Part shown: positions 28,053 through 37,639 of the stretch, piece by piece
Position numbering within the stretch: position 1 is the first letter of the stretch
Layout of the letters: every line of letters starts with the position of its first letter
DNA from: Streptomyces chattanoogensis
Lineage (GTDB): Bacteria; Actinomycetota; Actinomycetes; Streptomycetales; Streptomycetaceae
Direction of reading: 5' to 3'
Assembly: GCF_001294335.1 (NCBI RefSeq)
Contig: NZ_LGKG01000112.1
Location: 124,001-188,000, forward strand
Length of the DNA: 64,000 bases
Notes under the pieces: generated by a model
Seen by the model: only the letters and a program-made list of their open reading frames with translations
Databases searched by the model: none
Told to the model about the DNA's origin: nothing
Program-made: the position numbers and the translations under genes

Positions 28053-30521
28053 ATGACGCAGCCTTCGAGACCGTCGCCGACCGCCACCTACCGGCTGCAG
28101 CTCCAGCCGGACTTCCCGTTCGCCGCGGCCGGGCGGGCGGTGCCGCAGCTGGCCGCGCTCGGCGTGTCCCATCTGCACCTCTCCCCCGTCCTGGAGGCGG
28201 TGCCGCGGTCCACCCACGGCTACGACGTCGTCGACCACACGGCGGTACGGGCCGAGCTCGGCGGCGAGGACGGGCTGCGGGCGCTGGCGGCCACGGCCCG
28301 GTCGCACGGCCTGGGCCTGGTCGTCGACGTCGTGCCGAACCATATGGCGCTGCCGGCCCCGGCCTCGCTGAACGGGCCGCTGTGGGAGGTCCTCAAGGAC
28401 GGCCCCGGCTCGCCGTACGCCCGGTGGTTCGACATCGACTGGGACGGCGGGCACGGCGGGCGGGTGCTGCTGCCGGTGCTCGCGGGGCGGCTGGGCGAGG
28501 AGATGCGGCAGCTGCGGGTCGAGGGCGGGGTGCTGCGCTATCAGGAACACGCCTTCCCGCTGCGCCCCGGTACGGAGGGGCTGCCGCTGGCCCGGCTCCT
28601 GGAGGCCCAGTGGTACCGGCTCGCGTGGTGGCGGCTGGCCCGCAGTGAGCTCAACTACCGGCGTTTCTTCACCATTTCGGAGCTGATCGGGGTGCGGGTG
28701 GAGGACCCCGAGGTGTTCGCGGCGACCCATGGCACGCTGCTGCGGCTGATCCGCGAGGGCGTCATCGACGGGCTGCGCATCGACCACCCCGACGGCCTGG
28801 CGGACCCCCGCGGCTATCTGGACCGGCTGCACACCGCCACCGGCGGCCGCTGGACGGTCGTCGAGAAGATCCTCACCGGTGACGAACGGCTGCCGGACGG
28901 CTGGGCGTGCGCCGGCACCACCGGCTATGACGCGCTGCGGCACATCGATGCGCTGTTCGTCTGCCCGCAGGGCGCCGGGCGGCTCTTCTCCCACTACCGC
29001 GACTTCGTCACCCCGCTGGCCGACGAGGGCGGCGACTGGGAGGAGACGGTGCGCCGGGCCGCGTACGAGGTCGTCACGCACGATCTGGCCGCGGAGGTGG
29101 CGCGGCTGGTGCGCACGGCGACGCGGATCAGCGAGCGGGCGGCGTGGCCGGGCGACCATGCGCCGTGGGCGCTGCGGCAGGCCGTCCGGGAACTGCTGGT
29201 GCGGCTGCCGGTCTACCGGCCCTACGCCACGGACCCCGGGCGGGCGGCGCACGACGCGGCGATGCTGGGCAAGGCCGCGGCGCGGGCACGGGGCACGTTC
29301 CGGGTGCCGGAGGAGGCGCGGGCGGTGGATCTGATCCACGATCTGGCGCTGGGACGCTACGGCGAAGGCCCCGACCGCGACGGCCCGGACCCCGTCACCG
29401 CCTCCGACCTGGCCGACTTCGCCGCCCGCTTCGCCCAGACCGCCTCCGCGCTGCACGCCAAGTCCGTGGAGGACACCGCCTTCTACCGCTATCCGGTGCT
29501 GCTGTCGGCCTGCGAGGTCGGCGGCGACCCCGGGACGCCCGCGCTCGGCCCGCAGGCGTTCCACGACTTCTGTGCCCGGGTGCAGCGCGACTGGCCCGCC
29601 ACCGGGACGGTGCTCTCCACCCACGACACCAAGCGCAGTGCCGATGTCCGGGCGCGGATCGCGGTGCTGTCGGAGTGTCCGGACCGGTGGCGCGATGTGC
29701 TGGGCGAGGTGGCCGACGGGGCGGGCGGCCCCGTGTCGGCGAACGGAACGGCCGATCCGATGGTGGCCTGGCCGGCCTGGCAGACCGTGTTCGGGCTGGG
29801 CGGGCCGTCGGCCGGTGGTGCGGTGGCCGCCGACCGGGTGGCGCCGGCGGTCCTCAAGGCCGTACGGGAGGCCGGGCTGCGCACCTCCTGGACGGAACAG
29901 GACGCGGAGTACGAGGAGGCGGTGGCGGAGTTCGTCCACGGCGGGCCGTGCGGCCCCGCGGCCGGCCCGCTGGCCGTGCTGGCGGACGAACTCGCCCCGT
30001 TCGTCCGCGCCAATGTGCTCGGTGCGACGCTGCTGCACCTCACCATGCCGGGCGTGCCGGACCTCTACCAGGGCACCGAGCGGGAGTACACCGCGCTGGT
30101 AGACCCCGACAACCGGCGGCCCGCCGCCTTCCGGCCGGACCTGCTCGCCGGACCGGACGACGGGGCCGCGGCCTGCGATCTGTCCGCCGAGAAGCTCCGG
30201 TTGACGGCCGCCGCGCTGCGGCTGCGCCGCGCGCACCCCGAGTGGTTCGGCGACCGGGCCGGATACGCACCGCTGCGCGCGGAGGGGCCCGCCGCCGAAC
30301 ACTGTGTGACCTTCTGCCGGGGCGGGCGGGTGGTGACGGTCGCGACCCGGCTGTCGCTGCGCCTGGTGGAGACCGGCGGCTGGTGGGACACGGTGCTGCG
30401 GCTGCCGCCCGGCGGCCCCTGGCGCGAGCTGCTGACCGGCCGGGTGGTGGACGGGGGCGCGGCGGTGGGGCTGAGCGAGCTGCTGGAGGGGTCGCCGGTG
30501 GCGCTGTTCGTGGCGGAGTGA
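28053..30521 (+). CDS. treY: Maltooligosyl trehalose synthase
   Basis: This 822-residue GH13 enzyme isomerises the reducing-end alpha-1,4 bond of a maltodextrin to alpha-1,1, giving maltooligosyl trehalose. ATG 28053 leads straight into the family N-terminus (TATYRLQLQPDFPF). The barrel shows HLHLSPVLEA, VVDVVPNHMA, GLRIDHPDGLADP (nucleophile Asp) and VVEKILTGDERLP (acid Glu). The TreY-specific insertions account for its length. The downstream partner TreZ is encoded 5.3 kb away at 35852, and four unrelated genes separate them. GlgX at 24527 supplies the substrate. Confidence 0.95.
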   Translation: MTQPSRPSPTATYRLQLQPDFPFAAAGRAVPQLAALGVSHLHLSPVLEAVPRSTHGYDVVDHTAVRAELGGEDGLRALAATARSHGLGLVVDVVPNHMALPAPASLNGPLWEVLKDGPGSPYARWFDIDWDGGHGGRVLLPVLAGRLGEEMRQLRVEGGVLRYQEHAFPLRPGTEGLPLARLLEAQWYRLAWWRLARSELNYRRFFTISELIGVRVEDPEVFAATHGTLLRLIREGVIDGLRIDHPDGLADPRGYLDRLHTATGGRWTVVEKILTGDERLPDGWACAGTTGYDALRHIDALFVCPQGAGRLFSHYRDFVTPLADEGGDWEETVRRAAYEVVTHDLAAEVARLVRTATRISERAAWPGDHAPWALRQAVRELLVRLPVYRPYATDPGRAAHDAAMLGKAAARARGTFRVPEEARAVDLIHDLALGRYGEGPDRDGPDPVTASDLADFAARFAQTASALHAKSVEDTAFYRYPVLLSACEVGGDPGTPALGPQAFHDFCARVQRDWPATGTVLSTHDTKRSADVRARIAVLSECPDRWRDVLGEVADGAGGPVSANGTADPMVAWPAWQTVFGLGGPSAGGAVAADRVAPAVLKAVREAGLRTSWTEQDAEYEEAVAEFVHGGPCGPAAGPLAVLADELAPFVRANVLGATLLHLTMPGVPDLYQGTEREYTALVDPDNRRPAAFRPDLLAGPDDGAAACDLSAEKLRLTAAALRLRRAHPEWFGDRAGYAPLRAEGPAAEHCVTFCRGGRVVTVATRLSLRLVETGGWWDTVLRLPPGGPWRELLTGRVVDGGAAVGLSELLEGSPVALFVAE

Positions 30522-30542
30522 CCAGGTCCGGCGGGACCCGGC

Positions 30543-31415
30543 TCAGCGATTCCCGGCGTCCCGCAGCAGCTGGGTGAACTCGGCGGCGGCGCCGGTGAGT
30601 TCGACGCGTGAGAAGACCGTGATGTCGCGTCTCCAGGGCGGGTCGGTGGGGACCTGGGCGCAGTCGAGTCCGGTGAGTTCATGGGCCGCCGTCAGCAGCA
30701 CCCCGACGCCGGCCGCGGCCATCCGGACGGCGGTCGAGCTGTGCTGCGTACGGACCGCGGTACGCGGGGTGAAGCCCGCGCGTGCGCATTCCCGGTCGAG
30801 CCAGCGCACGCCGTCGATCACCGGCTCCAGGCTGCAGCGCACCCAGGGCCGGTCCGCCAGGTCGGTGAGGCGTATGGACTGCCGGGCGGCGAGCGGGTCG
30901 TCGCACGGCACGACCAGCACGATCTCCTCCTGTCCGACGACGGTGACCGGTCCCGGCCAGTCGTCGGGGCGCGGGCCGACCGCCACATCGGCGACGCCGC
31001 GCGCCATCTGGTCGTACAGCTCGTCGGTGGTGGCGTATTCGTGGAGGACGAGCCGCACCCCGGGGTGCTCGCGGGCCCACCGGGCGCAGACCCCGGGCAG
31101 CACGCCGATGGCCTGCGCATGCACCGTGGCGATGTGCAGTTCGCCGCTTTCCGCCCCGGCGGCCGCCAGTGCGGCGCGGCGGGCCTGCCGGGCGCTGCGG
31201 ACCGCGAGTTCGGCGTAGGGGAAGTAGGCCCGGCCCATGGGGGTCAGCCGCACCCCGCGCGGCATCCGCTCCAACAGCGCGCCGCCCGCCTCCCGTTCGA
31301 GCGCCTTGATCTGGTGCGAGAGCGCGGACTGGGTGACATGCAGTGCCTCGGCGGCGCGGGTGAAGGACTCCTCCTCGACGACCGCCACCAGGTATTCCAT
31401 CTGCCGCAGGCTCAT
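30543..31415 (-). CDS. LysR-family transcriptional regulator
   Basis: This 290-residue regulator begins at ATG 31415. The winged helix-turn-helix (about 1-60) has the typical SFTRAAEALHVTQSALSHQIKALE pattern (seen as AAEALHVTQSALSHQI). A linker helix and a type 2 periplasmic-binding effector domain (about 90-285) follow. It is divergent from the dihydrolipoamide-dehydrogenase-like gene at 31503, and LysR proteins usually control the divergent neighbour. A 9-bp direct repeat CTCATCGCC lies in the 87-bp gap. The effector molecule is unknown. Confidence 0.92.
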   Translation of the reverse strand: MSLRQMEYLVAVVEEESFTRAAEALHVTQSALSHQIKALEREAGGALLERMPRGVRLTPMGRAYFPYAELAVRSARQARRAALAAAGAESGELHIATVHAQAIGVLPGVCARWAREHPGVRLVLHEYATTDELYDQMARGVADVAVGPRPDDWPGPVTVVGQEEIVLVVPCDDPLAARQSIRLTDLADRPWVRCSLEPVIDGVRWLDRECARAGFTPRTAVRTQHSSTAVRMAAAGVGVLLTAAHELTGLDCAQVPTDPPWRRDITVFSRVELTGAAAEFTQLLRDAGNR

Positions 31416-31439
31416 GCCCGGCCCCTCCCATGCAGAGCG

Positions 31440-31479
31440 CTCATCGCCTCCATAAAAACATTGCCTTGGACTCATCGCC
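31440..31479. promoter_or_regulatory. Direct repeats in the LysR/oxidoreductase divergent promoter
   Basis: CTCATCGCC occurs at 31440-31448 and 31471-31479, 31 bp apart, which is about three helical turns on the same DNA face. The short AT-rich block between them (CATAAAAACATT) is striking in this GC-rich DNA and may be the promoter core. Binding by the LysR protein is an inference from the divergent layout. Confidence 0.35.
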
Positions 31480-31502
31480 CCAGGTGGGCGGAGCCTTACC
31501 GC

Positions 31503-32981
31503 ATGAGCGAGCGCATGACCGAGACAGACATGGTCAAGACAGGCAGCACCAAGACAGGCACGAACACCGCGGATGTCATCGTCATCGGCGGCGGCACCGG
31601 CGGCTACGGCACCGCACTGCGCGCCGCGTCCCTGGGACTGCGGGTGGTGCTGGCCGAACGCGATCTGATCGGCGGTACCTGTCTGCACCGCGGCTGCATC
31701 CCCAGCAAGGCGATGCTGCACGCCGCCGAGCTGGTGGACGGCATCGCGGAGGCACGGGAGCGGTGGGGTGTGAAGGCCACCGTGGACGCCCTGGACTGGC
31801 CCGCCCTGGTGGCCACCCGGGATGACATCGTCGCCCGTAACCACCAGGGCGTGGCGGGGCACCTGGCGCACGCCGGAGTGGAGGTGGTGCGCGGCACGGC
31901 GCGGCTGACCGGGACGCGTACGGTCCGGATCGAGGGCGCCGGGGAGTTCACGGCGCGGCGCGGCATCGTGCTGGCGACCGGCTCCCGGCCGCGGCTGCTG
32001 CCGGGCCTGACACCCGATGGCCGACGGGTCGTCACCAGCGACGACGCGCTGTTCGCCCCGGGGCTGCCGGCGTCCGTACTGGTCCTGGGCGGCGGCGCGA
32101 TCGGCGTGGAGTACGCGTCCTTCCACCGCTCCATGGGAGCCGAGGTCACGCTCGTCGAGGCGGCGGAGCGGCTGCTTCCGCTGGAGGACGAGGCTGTTGG
32201 CCGCCATCTGGTGCGCGGCCTGAAGAAGCGCGGCATCACGGTCCGTACGGGCTCGACGCTGTCCGGGGCCGAGCTGCTTCCGGACGGGGTGCGGGCCACC
32301 CTCCGCACCGCCAAGGGGCAGGACGTCGTCCTGGAGGCGGAGCGGCTGCTGGTCGCCGTGGGGCGGACGCCCGTGACGGTGGGGCTGGACCTGGCGGCGG
32401 CCGGGCTGTCGGCGGACGCGCGGGGGTATGTGGCGCCCGCCGACTGGTCGCGGCTGGAGACCGCCGTGCCGGGCATCCATGTGGTCGGCGATCTGCTGCC
32501 GCCGCCGTCCCTGGGCCTCGCACACGCCTCGTTCGCGGAGGGACTGCTGGTCGCCGAGACCCTGGCGGGCATCCCGTCGCCCCCGGTGGACTACGCGGCC
32601 GTGCCCCGGGTGACGTACTCCTCGCCGCAGACCGCGTCGGTCGGCCTGACCGAGGCCGAGGCCCGCGCCCGGGGGCTGGCGGTCAAGGTGAACACCCTGC
32701 CGCTGACGGCAACGGCCAAGGGGATGGTCCACGGTCAGGGCGGCATGGTGAAAGTGGTCGCGGCGGCGGACGGGGCGGGCGGTGAGGCCACGGGGACGGT
32801 GCTCGGCGTCCATCTGGTCGGCCCGCATGTCTCGGAGATGATCGCCGAGAGCCAGCTGATCGTGGGCTGGGACGCCGAACCGTCCGATGTGGCCCGGCAC
32901 ATCCATGCGCACCCGACGCTGTCGGAGGCGGTGGGCGAGGCGTTTCTGACGCTGGCGGGGCGGGGGCTGCACCAGCACTGA
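31503..32981 (+). CDS. Dihydrolipoamide dehydrogenase-like FAD/NAD disulfide oxidoreductase
   Basis: This 492-residue flavoprotein has the full class-I pyridine nucleotide-disulfide oxidoreductase layout. The FAD motif is VIVIGGGTGGYG, and the redox disulfide is GGTCLHRGCIPSKA (C-x4-C). The NAD motif VLVLGGGAIGVEYAS is at about residue 195. The C-terminal catalytic dyad HAHPTLSEAVGE is at about residue 465. It oxidises dihydrolipoamide or a related dithiol. The first 22 residues are a polar extension. No 2-oxoacid dehydrogenase E1/E2 genes are next to it, so it may serve another complex. The divergent LysR gene is its probable regulator. Confidence 0.9.
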   Translation: MSERMTETDMVKTGSTKTGTNTADVIVIGGGTGGYGTALRAASLGLRVVLAERDLIGGTCLHRGCIPSKAMLHAAELVDGIAEARERWGVKATVDALDWPALVATRDDIVARNHQGVAGHLAHAGVEVVRGTARLTGTRTVRIEGAGEFTARRGIVLATGSRPRLLPGLTPDGRRVVTSDDALFAPGLPASVLVLGGGAIGVEYASFHRSMGAEVTLVEAAERLLPLEDEAVGRHLVRGLKKRGITVRTGSTLSGAELLPDGVRATLRTAKGQDVVLEAERLLVAVGRTPVTVGLDLAAAGLSADARGYVAPADWSRLETAVPGIHVVGDLLPPPSLGLAHASFAEGLLVAETLAGIPSPPVDYAAVPRVTYSSPQTASVGLTEAEARARGLAVKVNTLPLTATAKGMVHGQGGMVKVVAAADGAGGEATGTVLGVHLVGPHVSEMIAESQLIVGWDAEPSDVARHIHAHPTLSEAVGEAFLTLAGRGLHQH

Positions 32982-33074
32982 GCGGAACGGGGCGAGCGGT
33001 TAATCCGGTTGCGCTGCCGCGCACGTCCGCCGACCATGGCGCGGTAAGCACATCCCCCCACTCAGGAGCACGGA

Positions 33075-33197
33075 ATGCGCCGATTCCTCGGAACTACTCA
33101 GCGCCCCCATCGGACGTCGGTTTTCGAGGACTCAATCACCCATGCACATCCGTCACACCCTGAACATCGGGATCGTCGCCCACGTCGACGCGGGTAA
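33075..33197 (+). CDS. Candidate regulatory upstream ORF overlapping the ribosomal protection gene
   Basis: ATG 33075, with AGGAG 9-13 bases upstream, opens a 40-codon frame that ends at TAA 33195-33197, 53 bp inside the ribosomal protection gene and in a different frame. It has a better ribosome-binding site than the resistance gene itself. The peptide is Arg/His rich (MRRFLGTTQRPHR at the start, ending RRPRRRG) and resembles no family. An ORF translated across the real start codon would be positioned to control its translation. Leader-based control is known for tet(M)-type genes, but it is not shown for this one. Confidence 0.4.
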   Translation: MRRFLGTTQRPHRTSVFEDSITHAHPSHPEHRDRRPRRRG

Positions 33198-35073
33198 GAC
33201 CAGCCTCACCGAGCGGCTGCTGTTCGACACCGGCACCATCGACCGGCTCGGCAGCGTCGATGCCGGTGACACCCGTACGGACACCGGCGCGCTGGAGCGG
33301 CAGCGCGGGATCACCATCCGCTCCGCCGTCGCCTCCTTCACGGTCGGCGACACCCGGATCAATCTCCTCGACACCCCCGGCCACTCCGACTTCATCGCCG
33401 AGGTCGAGCGCGCCCTGGGGGTGCTCGACGGCGCCGTACTGCTGCTGTCCGCGGTGGAGGGCGTCCAGGCCAGGACCCGGGTCCTGATGAAGACCCTGCG
33501 ACGGCTGGGGCTGCCCACCCTCCTGTTCATCAACAAGATCGACCGGGTCGGTGCCCGGGACGAGGCGCTGCTGGCGGACATCCGCCGGCTGCTGGCCCCG
33601 GTGGCCGTGCCGATGACGTCCGTGACCGGTCTGGGCACGGCGCGGGCCCGGGTGTCGCCGTACGACCTGGAGGACGCGCGGACCCGCGACCGGATCGCGG
33701 AGGCGGTGGCCGAGGCGGACGATGCGCTCCTCGCCCGGGTGGTGGACGGTGCGCCGCCGACCGCGGTGGAGGTGCGCGCGGCGCTGGCCGCGCGCACGGC
33801 CGACGGGTCGCTCCACCCGGTGTACTTCGGTTCGGCGCTGGGCGGGCAAGGCGTCGGTGCGCTCGTCCAGGGAATGGCAGCGCTGATCCCGCCGGCGCCG
33901 GTGGCCGCGGGCGATGAGCCGCGGGGCACGGTGTTCGCCGTCCATCAGCCGCCGGGCGGCGAGCGTACGGCGCATATCCGGCTCTACGGGGGCGAGTTGC
34001 GGCCACGTCAGCGCATCGAGCTGCACCGGCGCGCAACGGACGGCGGCCTGGGACGGCTGACCGGCCGGATCACCTCCCTCGAGGTCGTCGGCCGGCCACC
34101 GGGCGACTCCGGACCGCTCACCCCGGGCAATATCGCGGTGATCCGCGGGCTGCCGGGTATCCGGACCGGCGACCGCCTCGGGCCGCTGCCGGAATCCGAC
34201 GACGCCCTGTTCGCCTCCCCCACCCTGGAGACCGTCGTCCGGGCCCACGATCCGGGCCGCGCCGCCGCCCTGCGCGCCGCGCTGCTGGCGCTGGCCGACC
34301 AGGACCCGCTGCTGCAGGCGCGCCCCGCGGCCGACGGCGCCACCTCCGTACTGCTGCACGGCGAGGTGCAGAAGGAGATCATCGCGGCCACCCTCCGCGA
34401 CGAGCACGGCATCGGGGCGGAGTTCGCGCCCAGCCGGGTGGTGTGTGTGGAGCGGCCGTGCGGGGTCGGCGAGGCGTCCTACGAGATCGCCAAGCGGGGC
34501 CACACCGGGCACTGGGCCACGGTCGGGCTGCGGGTCGAGCCGGGTGCCCGCGGCTCCGGCCCGATCTTCACCTACGAGACCGAACTGGGCGCGCTGCCGC
34601 ACGGCTTTCACCAGGCCATCGAGGAGACCGTCCTGGCGACGCTGCGGCAGGGGCCGCGGGGCATGGCGGTGACCGACTGCCGGGTGGTGCTGACCCGGTC
34701 CGGGTTCGTCGGCCCGGTGAGCACGGCCGGGGACTTCCGTACGGTCACGGCGGGCGTGCTGCTGCGTGCGCTGCGGCGGGCCGGAACCCGGGTCCACGAG
34801 CCGTATCACGCCTTCGAGGCGGAGCTGCCGCCCGATGCGCTGGCACCGGTCACCGCGCGGCTCGCGGCGCTGGGCGCGGAGCTCGGCGAGACGGCGGGCG
34901 GACGGCATTCCTGGCTGGTGCGCGGGGTGCTTCCGGCGCGTCACGTCCAGGAGGCCGAGGGGATGTTGCCCGGCCTGACGCACGGTGAGGGGGTGTGGAG
35001 CTCGTACCCCTCGGGGGACCGCCCGGTGCGCGGGACCGCCGGGGCCGGGGGTGAGCGCGCCTCCGGGGCGTAG
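33142..35073 (+). CDS. otrA: OtrA-type tetracycline resistance ribosomal protection protein
   Basis: This 643-residue EF-G-like GTPase resembles Streptomyces Otr(A) in length and text. The G motifs are AHVDAGKTSL, RQRGITIRSAV (switch I/G2), LDTPGHSDF and NKIDR. Domains II-V follow, with LLHGEVQKEI and, near the end, LPGLTHGEGVW. Such proteins displace tetracycline from the 30S ribosome. It is too divergent in the loop regions to name the drug with certainty, and orphan copies occur in Streptomyces that make no tetracycline. The symbol is given by resemblance. GAGG lies 12 bases before ATG 33142, longer than ideal, and a short ORF overlaps the start. Confidence 0.85.
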   Translation: MHIRHTLNIGIVAHVDAGKTSLTERLLFDTGTIDRLGSVDAGDTRTDTGALERQRGITIRSAVASFTVGDTRINLLDTPGHSDFIAEVERALGVLDGAVLLLSAVEGVQARTRVLMKTLRRLGLPTLLFINKIDRVGARDEALLADIRRLLAPVAVPMTSVTGLGTARARVSPYDLEDARTRDRIAEAVAEADDALLARVVDGAPPTAVEVRAALAARTADGSLHPVYFGSALGGQGVGALVQGMAALIPPAPVAAGDEPRGTVFAVHQPPGGERTAHIRLYGGELRPRQRIELHRRATDGGLGRLTGRITSLEVVGRPPGDSGPLTPGNIAVIRGLPGIRTGDRLGPLPESDDALFASPTLETVVRAHDPGRAAALRAALLALADQDPLLQARPAADGATSVLLHGEVQKEIIAATLRDEHGIGAEFAPSRVVCVERPCGVGEASYEIAKRGHTGHWATVGLRVEPGARGSGPIFTYETELGALPHGFHQAIEETVLATLRQGPRGMAVTDCRVVLTRSGFVGPVSTAGDFRTVTAGVLLRALRRAGTRVHEPYHAFEAELPPDALAPVTARLAALGAELGETAGGRHSWLVRGVLPARHVQEAEGMLPGLTHGEGVWSSYPSGDRPVRGTAGAGGERASGA

Positions 35074-35076
35074 TGC

Positions 35077-35622
35077 TCAACGCTCCGTCAGGACGTAATC
35101 CACCTGTCCGAACCTGATGTGATCGCCCGGCCCGACCGGCACCTCGCCCACCACCCGGCGCCCGTTGACGCAGGTGCCGTTGGTGGAGCCGAGGTCGCGC
35201 AGCATCCAGCCGCTGCCCGCGCTGCGCAGTTCGGCGTGGGCGCGGGAGACCGTCTCGTGGTTGAGCCGCAGGCCCACGCCGGGTGCCCGCCCTATGAGCA
35301 GCGGAAAGGGGCCGGGCTCCGGCAGCAGAAGCTTCGGCAGCCGCTCCGTGCGCCAGGCCCGGCGCACCCGGATATGGAACGCCGACACCCGGCCGACCAT
35401 CCGCAGGACCGCCCCCTGGACCTTGCCGCGGCTTTCCAAGTCGGCGGTGGCCAGGTCGAGATCGGAGTGCTGCTGGGCGGTGAGCACGAGTTCCAGCCGG
35501 CGCAGGAAGGTGTCCTGGGACAGCCGTCCCTGGGCCGCGCCGTCGCGCAGCAGATCGAGGGCGCGTTCCCGGTCGGCGTCCGACGGGCGCGCCGGTCGTG
35601 CGGGGAACTCGAGCGACGTCAT
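35077..35622 (-). CDS. DUF1707-FHA domain protein
   Basis: This 181-residue protein starts at ATG 35622. Residues 10-65 form a DUF1707 domain (RPSDADRERALDLLRDG, then GRLSQDTFLRRLE). Residues 95-180 form a forkhead-associated domain with the phosphothreonine-binding set GRAPG, VSRAHAEL and LGSTNGTCVNG. It would read Ser/Thr-kinase phosphorylation, but no kinase gene is adjacent. There is no membrane segment. It converges on the resistance gene with only 3 bp between the stops. Confidence 0.88.
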   Translation of the reverse strand: MTSLEFPARPARPSDADRERALDLLRDGAAQGRLSQDTFLRRLELVLTAQQHSDLDLATADLESRGKVQGAVLRMVGRVSAFHIRVRRAWRTERLPKLLLPEPGPFPLLIGRAPGVGLRLNHETVSRAHAELRSAGSGWMLRDLGSTNGTCVNGRRVVGEVPVGPGDHIRFGQVDYVLTER

Positions 35623-35851
35623 GCCGTGATTCTCCGGCCGGTGTGCGCCGCTGTCCAGCGAGGTAGCACGCACGACCGGCCGTTATGCGGCGGCCGGTCA
35701 CCCGGCGGCGCGGCGGAATGGCGCAATTACCGGTGCGAAGACGCGCCATCTCGCCACGTCGGGCTGTCGGCCGGGCGGGCAGCGTGCTTTCTTCGTCTGG
35801 AGGCCGGGCGGCCGGGAGGGCACCCCGCGGGGCGAGTGAGGAGGCAGCGCC

Positions 35852-37639
35852 GTGCTGTTCGAGCTGTGGGCGCCGGGCGCCGGACGGGTCGTGCTCCAGT
35901 GGGCCGGCGGCCGGGCCGGCGAACCGCCGCTCGCTCTGGAGCGCGACGGTGAACGCGACGGCTGGTGGCGCGCGGAGGCGCCGGCCCACGACGGCGACCG
36001 CTACGCCTACCGTCTCGACGGCGGTCCGCCGCTGCCCGATCCGCGCGCCGCCCGGCTGCCGGAGGGCCCCGGCGGCCCCGGTGCGGTCGTCGACCACGGC
36101 CGCTTCACCTGGCGCCATTCGTGGCCCGGCCGCCCGCTGCCCGGCGCGGTCCTCTACGAGCTGCACATCGGCACGTACACCGCCGAGGGCACCTTCGACG
36201 CCGCCGCCGAGCGGCTGCACCACCTCGCCCACCTGGGCATCACTCATGTTTCCCTGATGCCGGTGTGCCCGTTCCCCGGTACGCACGGCTGGGGTTACGA
36301 CGGGATCGCCCCGTGGGCGGTGCACGAACCGTACGGCGGGCCGGACGGCCTCAAGCGGTTCGTGGACGCCGCGCACGGCCACGGCCTCGGGGTCGTCCTC
36401 GACGTCGTCCACAACCACCTCGGCCCGTCCGGCAACCATCTCCCGTCCTTCGGGCCGTATTTCACCGACACCCATCACACGCCCTGGGGAGCGGCGGTCA
36501 ATCTCGACGCCCCCGGTTCCGACGAGGTGCGCCGCTACTTCATCGGCAGCGCGCTCGCCTGGCTGCGCGACTACCGGATCGACGGGCTGCGGCTGGATGC
36601 CGTCCACGCGCTGCACGACTCCCGCGCCCGGCACTTCCTGGCCGAACTCTCCGCGGCCGTGGATGCGCTGGCCGGGCGTCTGCGGCGTCCGCTGTTCCTG
36701 ATCGCCGAGTCGGACCGCAACGATCCGGCCACCACCGCGCCGCGTGCGAGCGGCGGTCACGGCCTGCACGCCCAGTGGAACGACGACTTCCACCACGCCC
36801 TGCACACCGCCCTCACCGGCGAATCCCACGGCTACTACGCCGACTTCGCCCGGGCCCCGGTCGCCGCCCTCGCCAAGACGCTGACCGGCGGCTTCTTCCA
36901 CGACGGCACATACTCCAGCTTCCGCGGCCGGACCCACGGCGCCCCGCTCGACCCGCGCCGCACACCCCCGTACCGGCTGCTCGCCTACGCACAGACCCAC
37001 GACCAGATCGGCAACCGCGCCCTCGGCGACCGTCTCGCCGCCGCCCTCTCCCCCGGTCTCCTGGCCTGCGCCGCCGCGCTGGTCCTGTGCTCGCCCTTCA
37101 CGCCCATGCTGTTCATGGGCGAGGAGTGGGGCGCGCGGACGCCCTGGCAGTACTTCACCGACCATCCGGATCCCGAGCTGGCGGAGGCGGTACGGGCCGG
37201 GCGCCGCCGGGAGTTCGCCGCCCACGACTGGTCGGGCACGGACGCCGACTGGCCCGACCCACAGGATCCGGCCACCCGCGACCGCTGCGTACTGGACTGG
37301 AGCGAACCGGACCGTGCACCGCATGCCGCCCTGCTGGCCTGGTATCGCACCGTGCTCGGCCTGCGCCGCGGGCTGCCCGCGCCGGCCGGTCCCGATCCGG
37401 CCGCCACGCACGTCACTTACGACGAGGACGCCCGCTGGCTGCTGCTGCGGAACGGGGCCGTCCGGGTGGCGGTCAACCTGGCACGCGACACCGTGGCGGA
37501 CATCCCGGTGGGCACGGCGGGCGAACCCGACCCGGAGCTGCGGGTGCTGGCCGCTTGGGGGGTGGTGGACGGGGCCGGTGGGGCGGGGATGGTGCGGGTG
37601 GGGGCGGAGTCGGTGGTGATTTTGGGGGAAATCCCCTGA
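35852..37639 (+). CDS. treZ: Maltooligosyl trehalose trehalohydrolase
   Basis: This 595-residue GH13 enzyme cleaves trehalose from maltooligosyl trehalose. GTG 35852 is preceded by GAGGAGG. A CBM48-like N-terminal domain (about 1-95) leads into the barrel with YELHIGTYTAEGTF, VVLDVVHNHLGPSGN, GLRLDAVHAL (nucleophile Asp), LIAESDRND (acid Glu) and QTHDQIGNRA. The motif LFMGEEWGA is typical of TreZ. Together with treY and glgX it completes the glycogen-to-trehalose route. The unrelated genes between treY and treZ suggest insertions into, or dispersal of, an older cluster. Confidence 0.95.
   Translation: MLFELWAPGAGRVVLQWAGGRAGEPPLALERDGERDGWWRAEAPAHDGDRYAYRLDGGPPLPDPRAARLPEGPGGPGAVVDHGRFTWRHSWPGRPLPGAVLYELHIGTYTAEGTFDAAAERLHHLAHLGITHVSLMPVCPFPGTHGWGYDGIAPWAVHEPYGGPDGLKRFVDAAHGHGLGVVLDVVHNHLGPSGNHLPSFGPYFTDTHHTPWGAAVNLDAPGSDEVRRYFIGSALAWLRDYRIDGLRLDAVHALHDSRARHFLAELSAAVDALAGRLRRPLFLIAESDRNDPATTAPRASGGHGLHAQWNDDFHHALHTALTGESHGYYADFARAPVAALAKTLTGGFFHDGTYSSFRGRTHGAPLDPRRTPPYRLLAYAQTHDQIGNRALGDRLAAALSPGLLACAAALVLCSPFTPMLFMGEEWGARTPWQYFTDHPDPELAEAVRAGRRREFAAHDWSGTDADWPDPQDPATRDRCVLDWSEPDRAPHAALLAWYRTVLGLRRGLPAPAGPDPAATHVTYDEDARWLLLRNGAVRVAVNLARDTVADIPVGTAGEPDPELRVLAAWGVVDGAGGAGMVRVGAESVVILGEIP

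Noticed and set aside
33136..34983. A 615-codon minus-strand frame over the ribosomal protection gene
   Set aside because: It is antisense to a complete GTPase gene and has no start signal or motif support.
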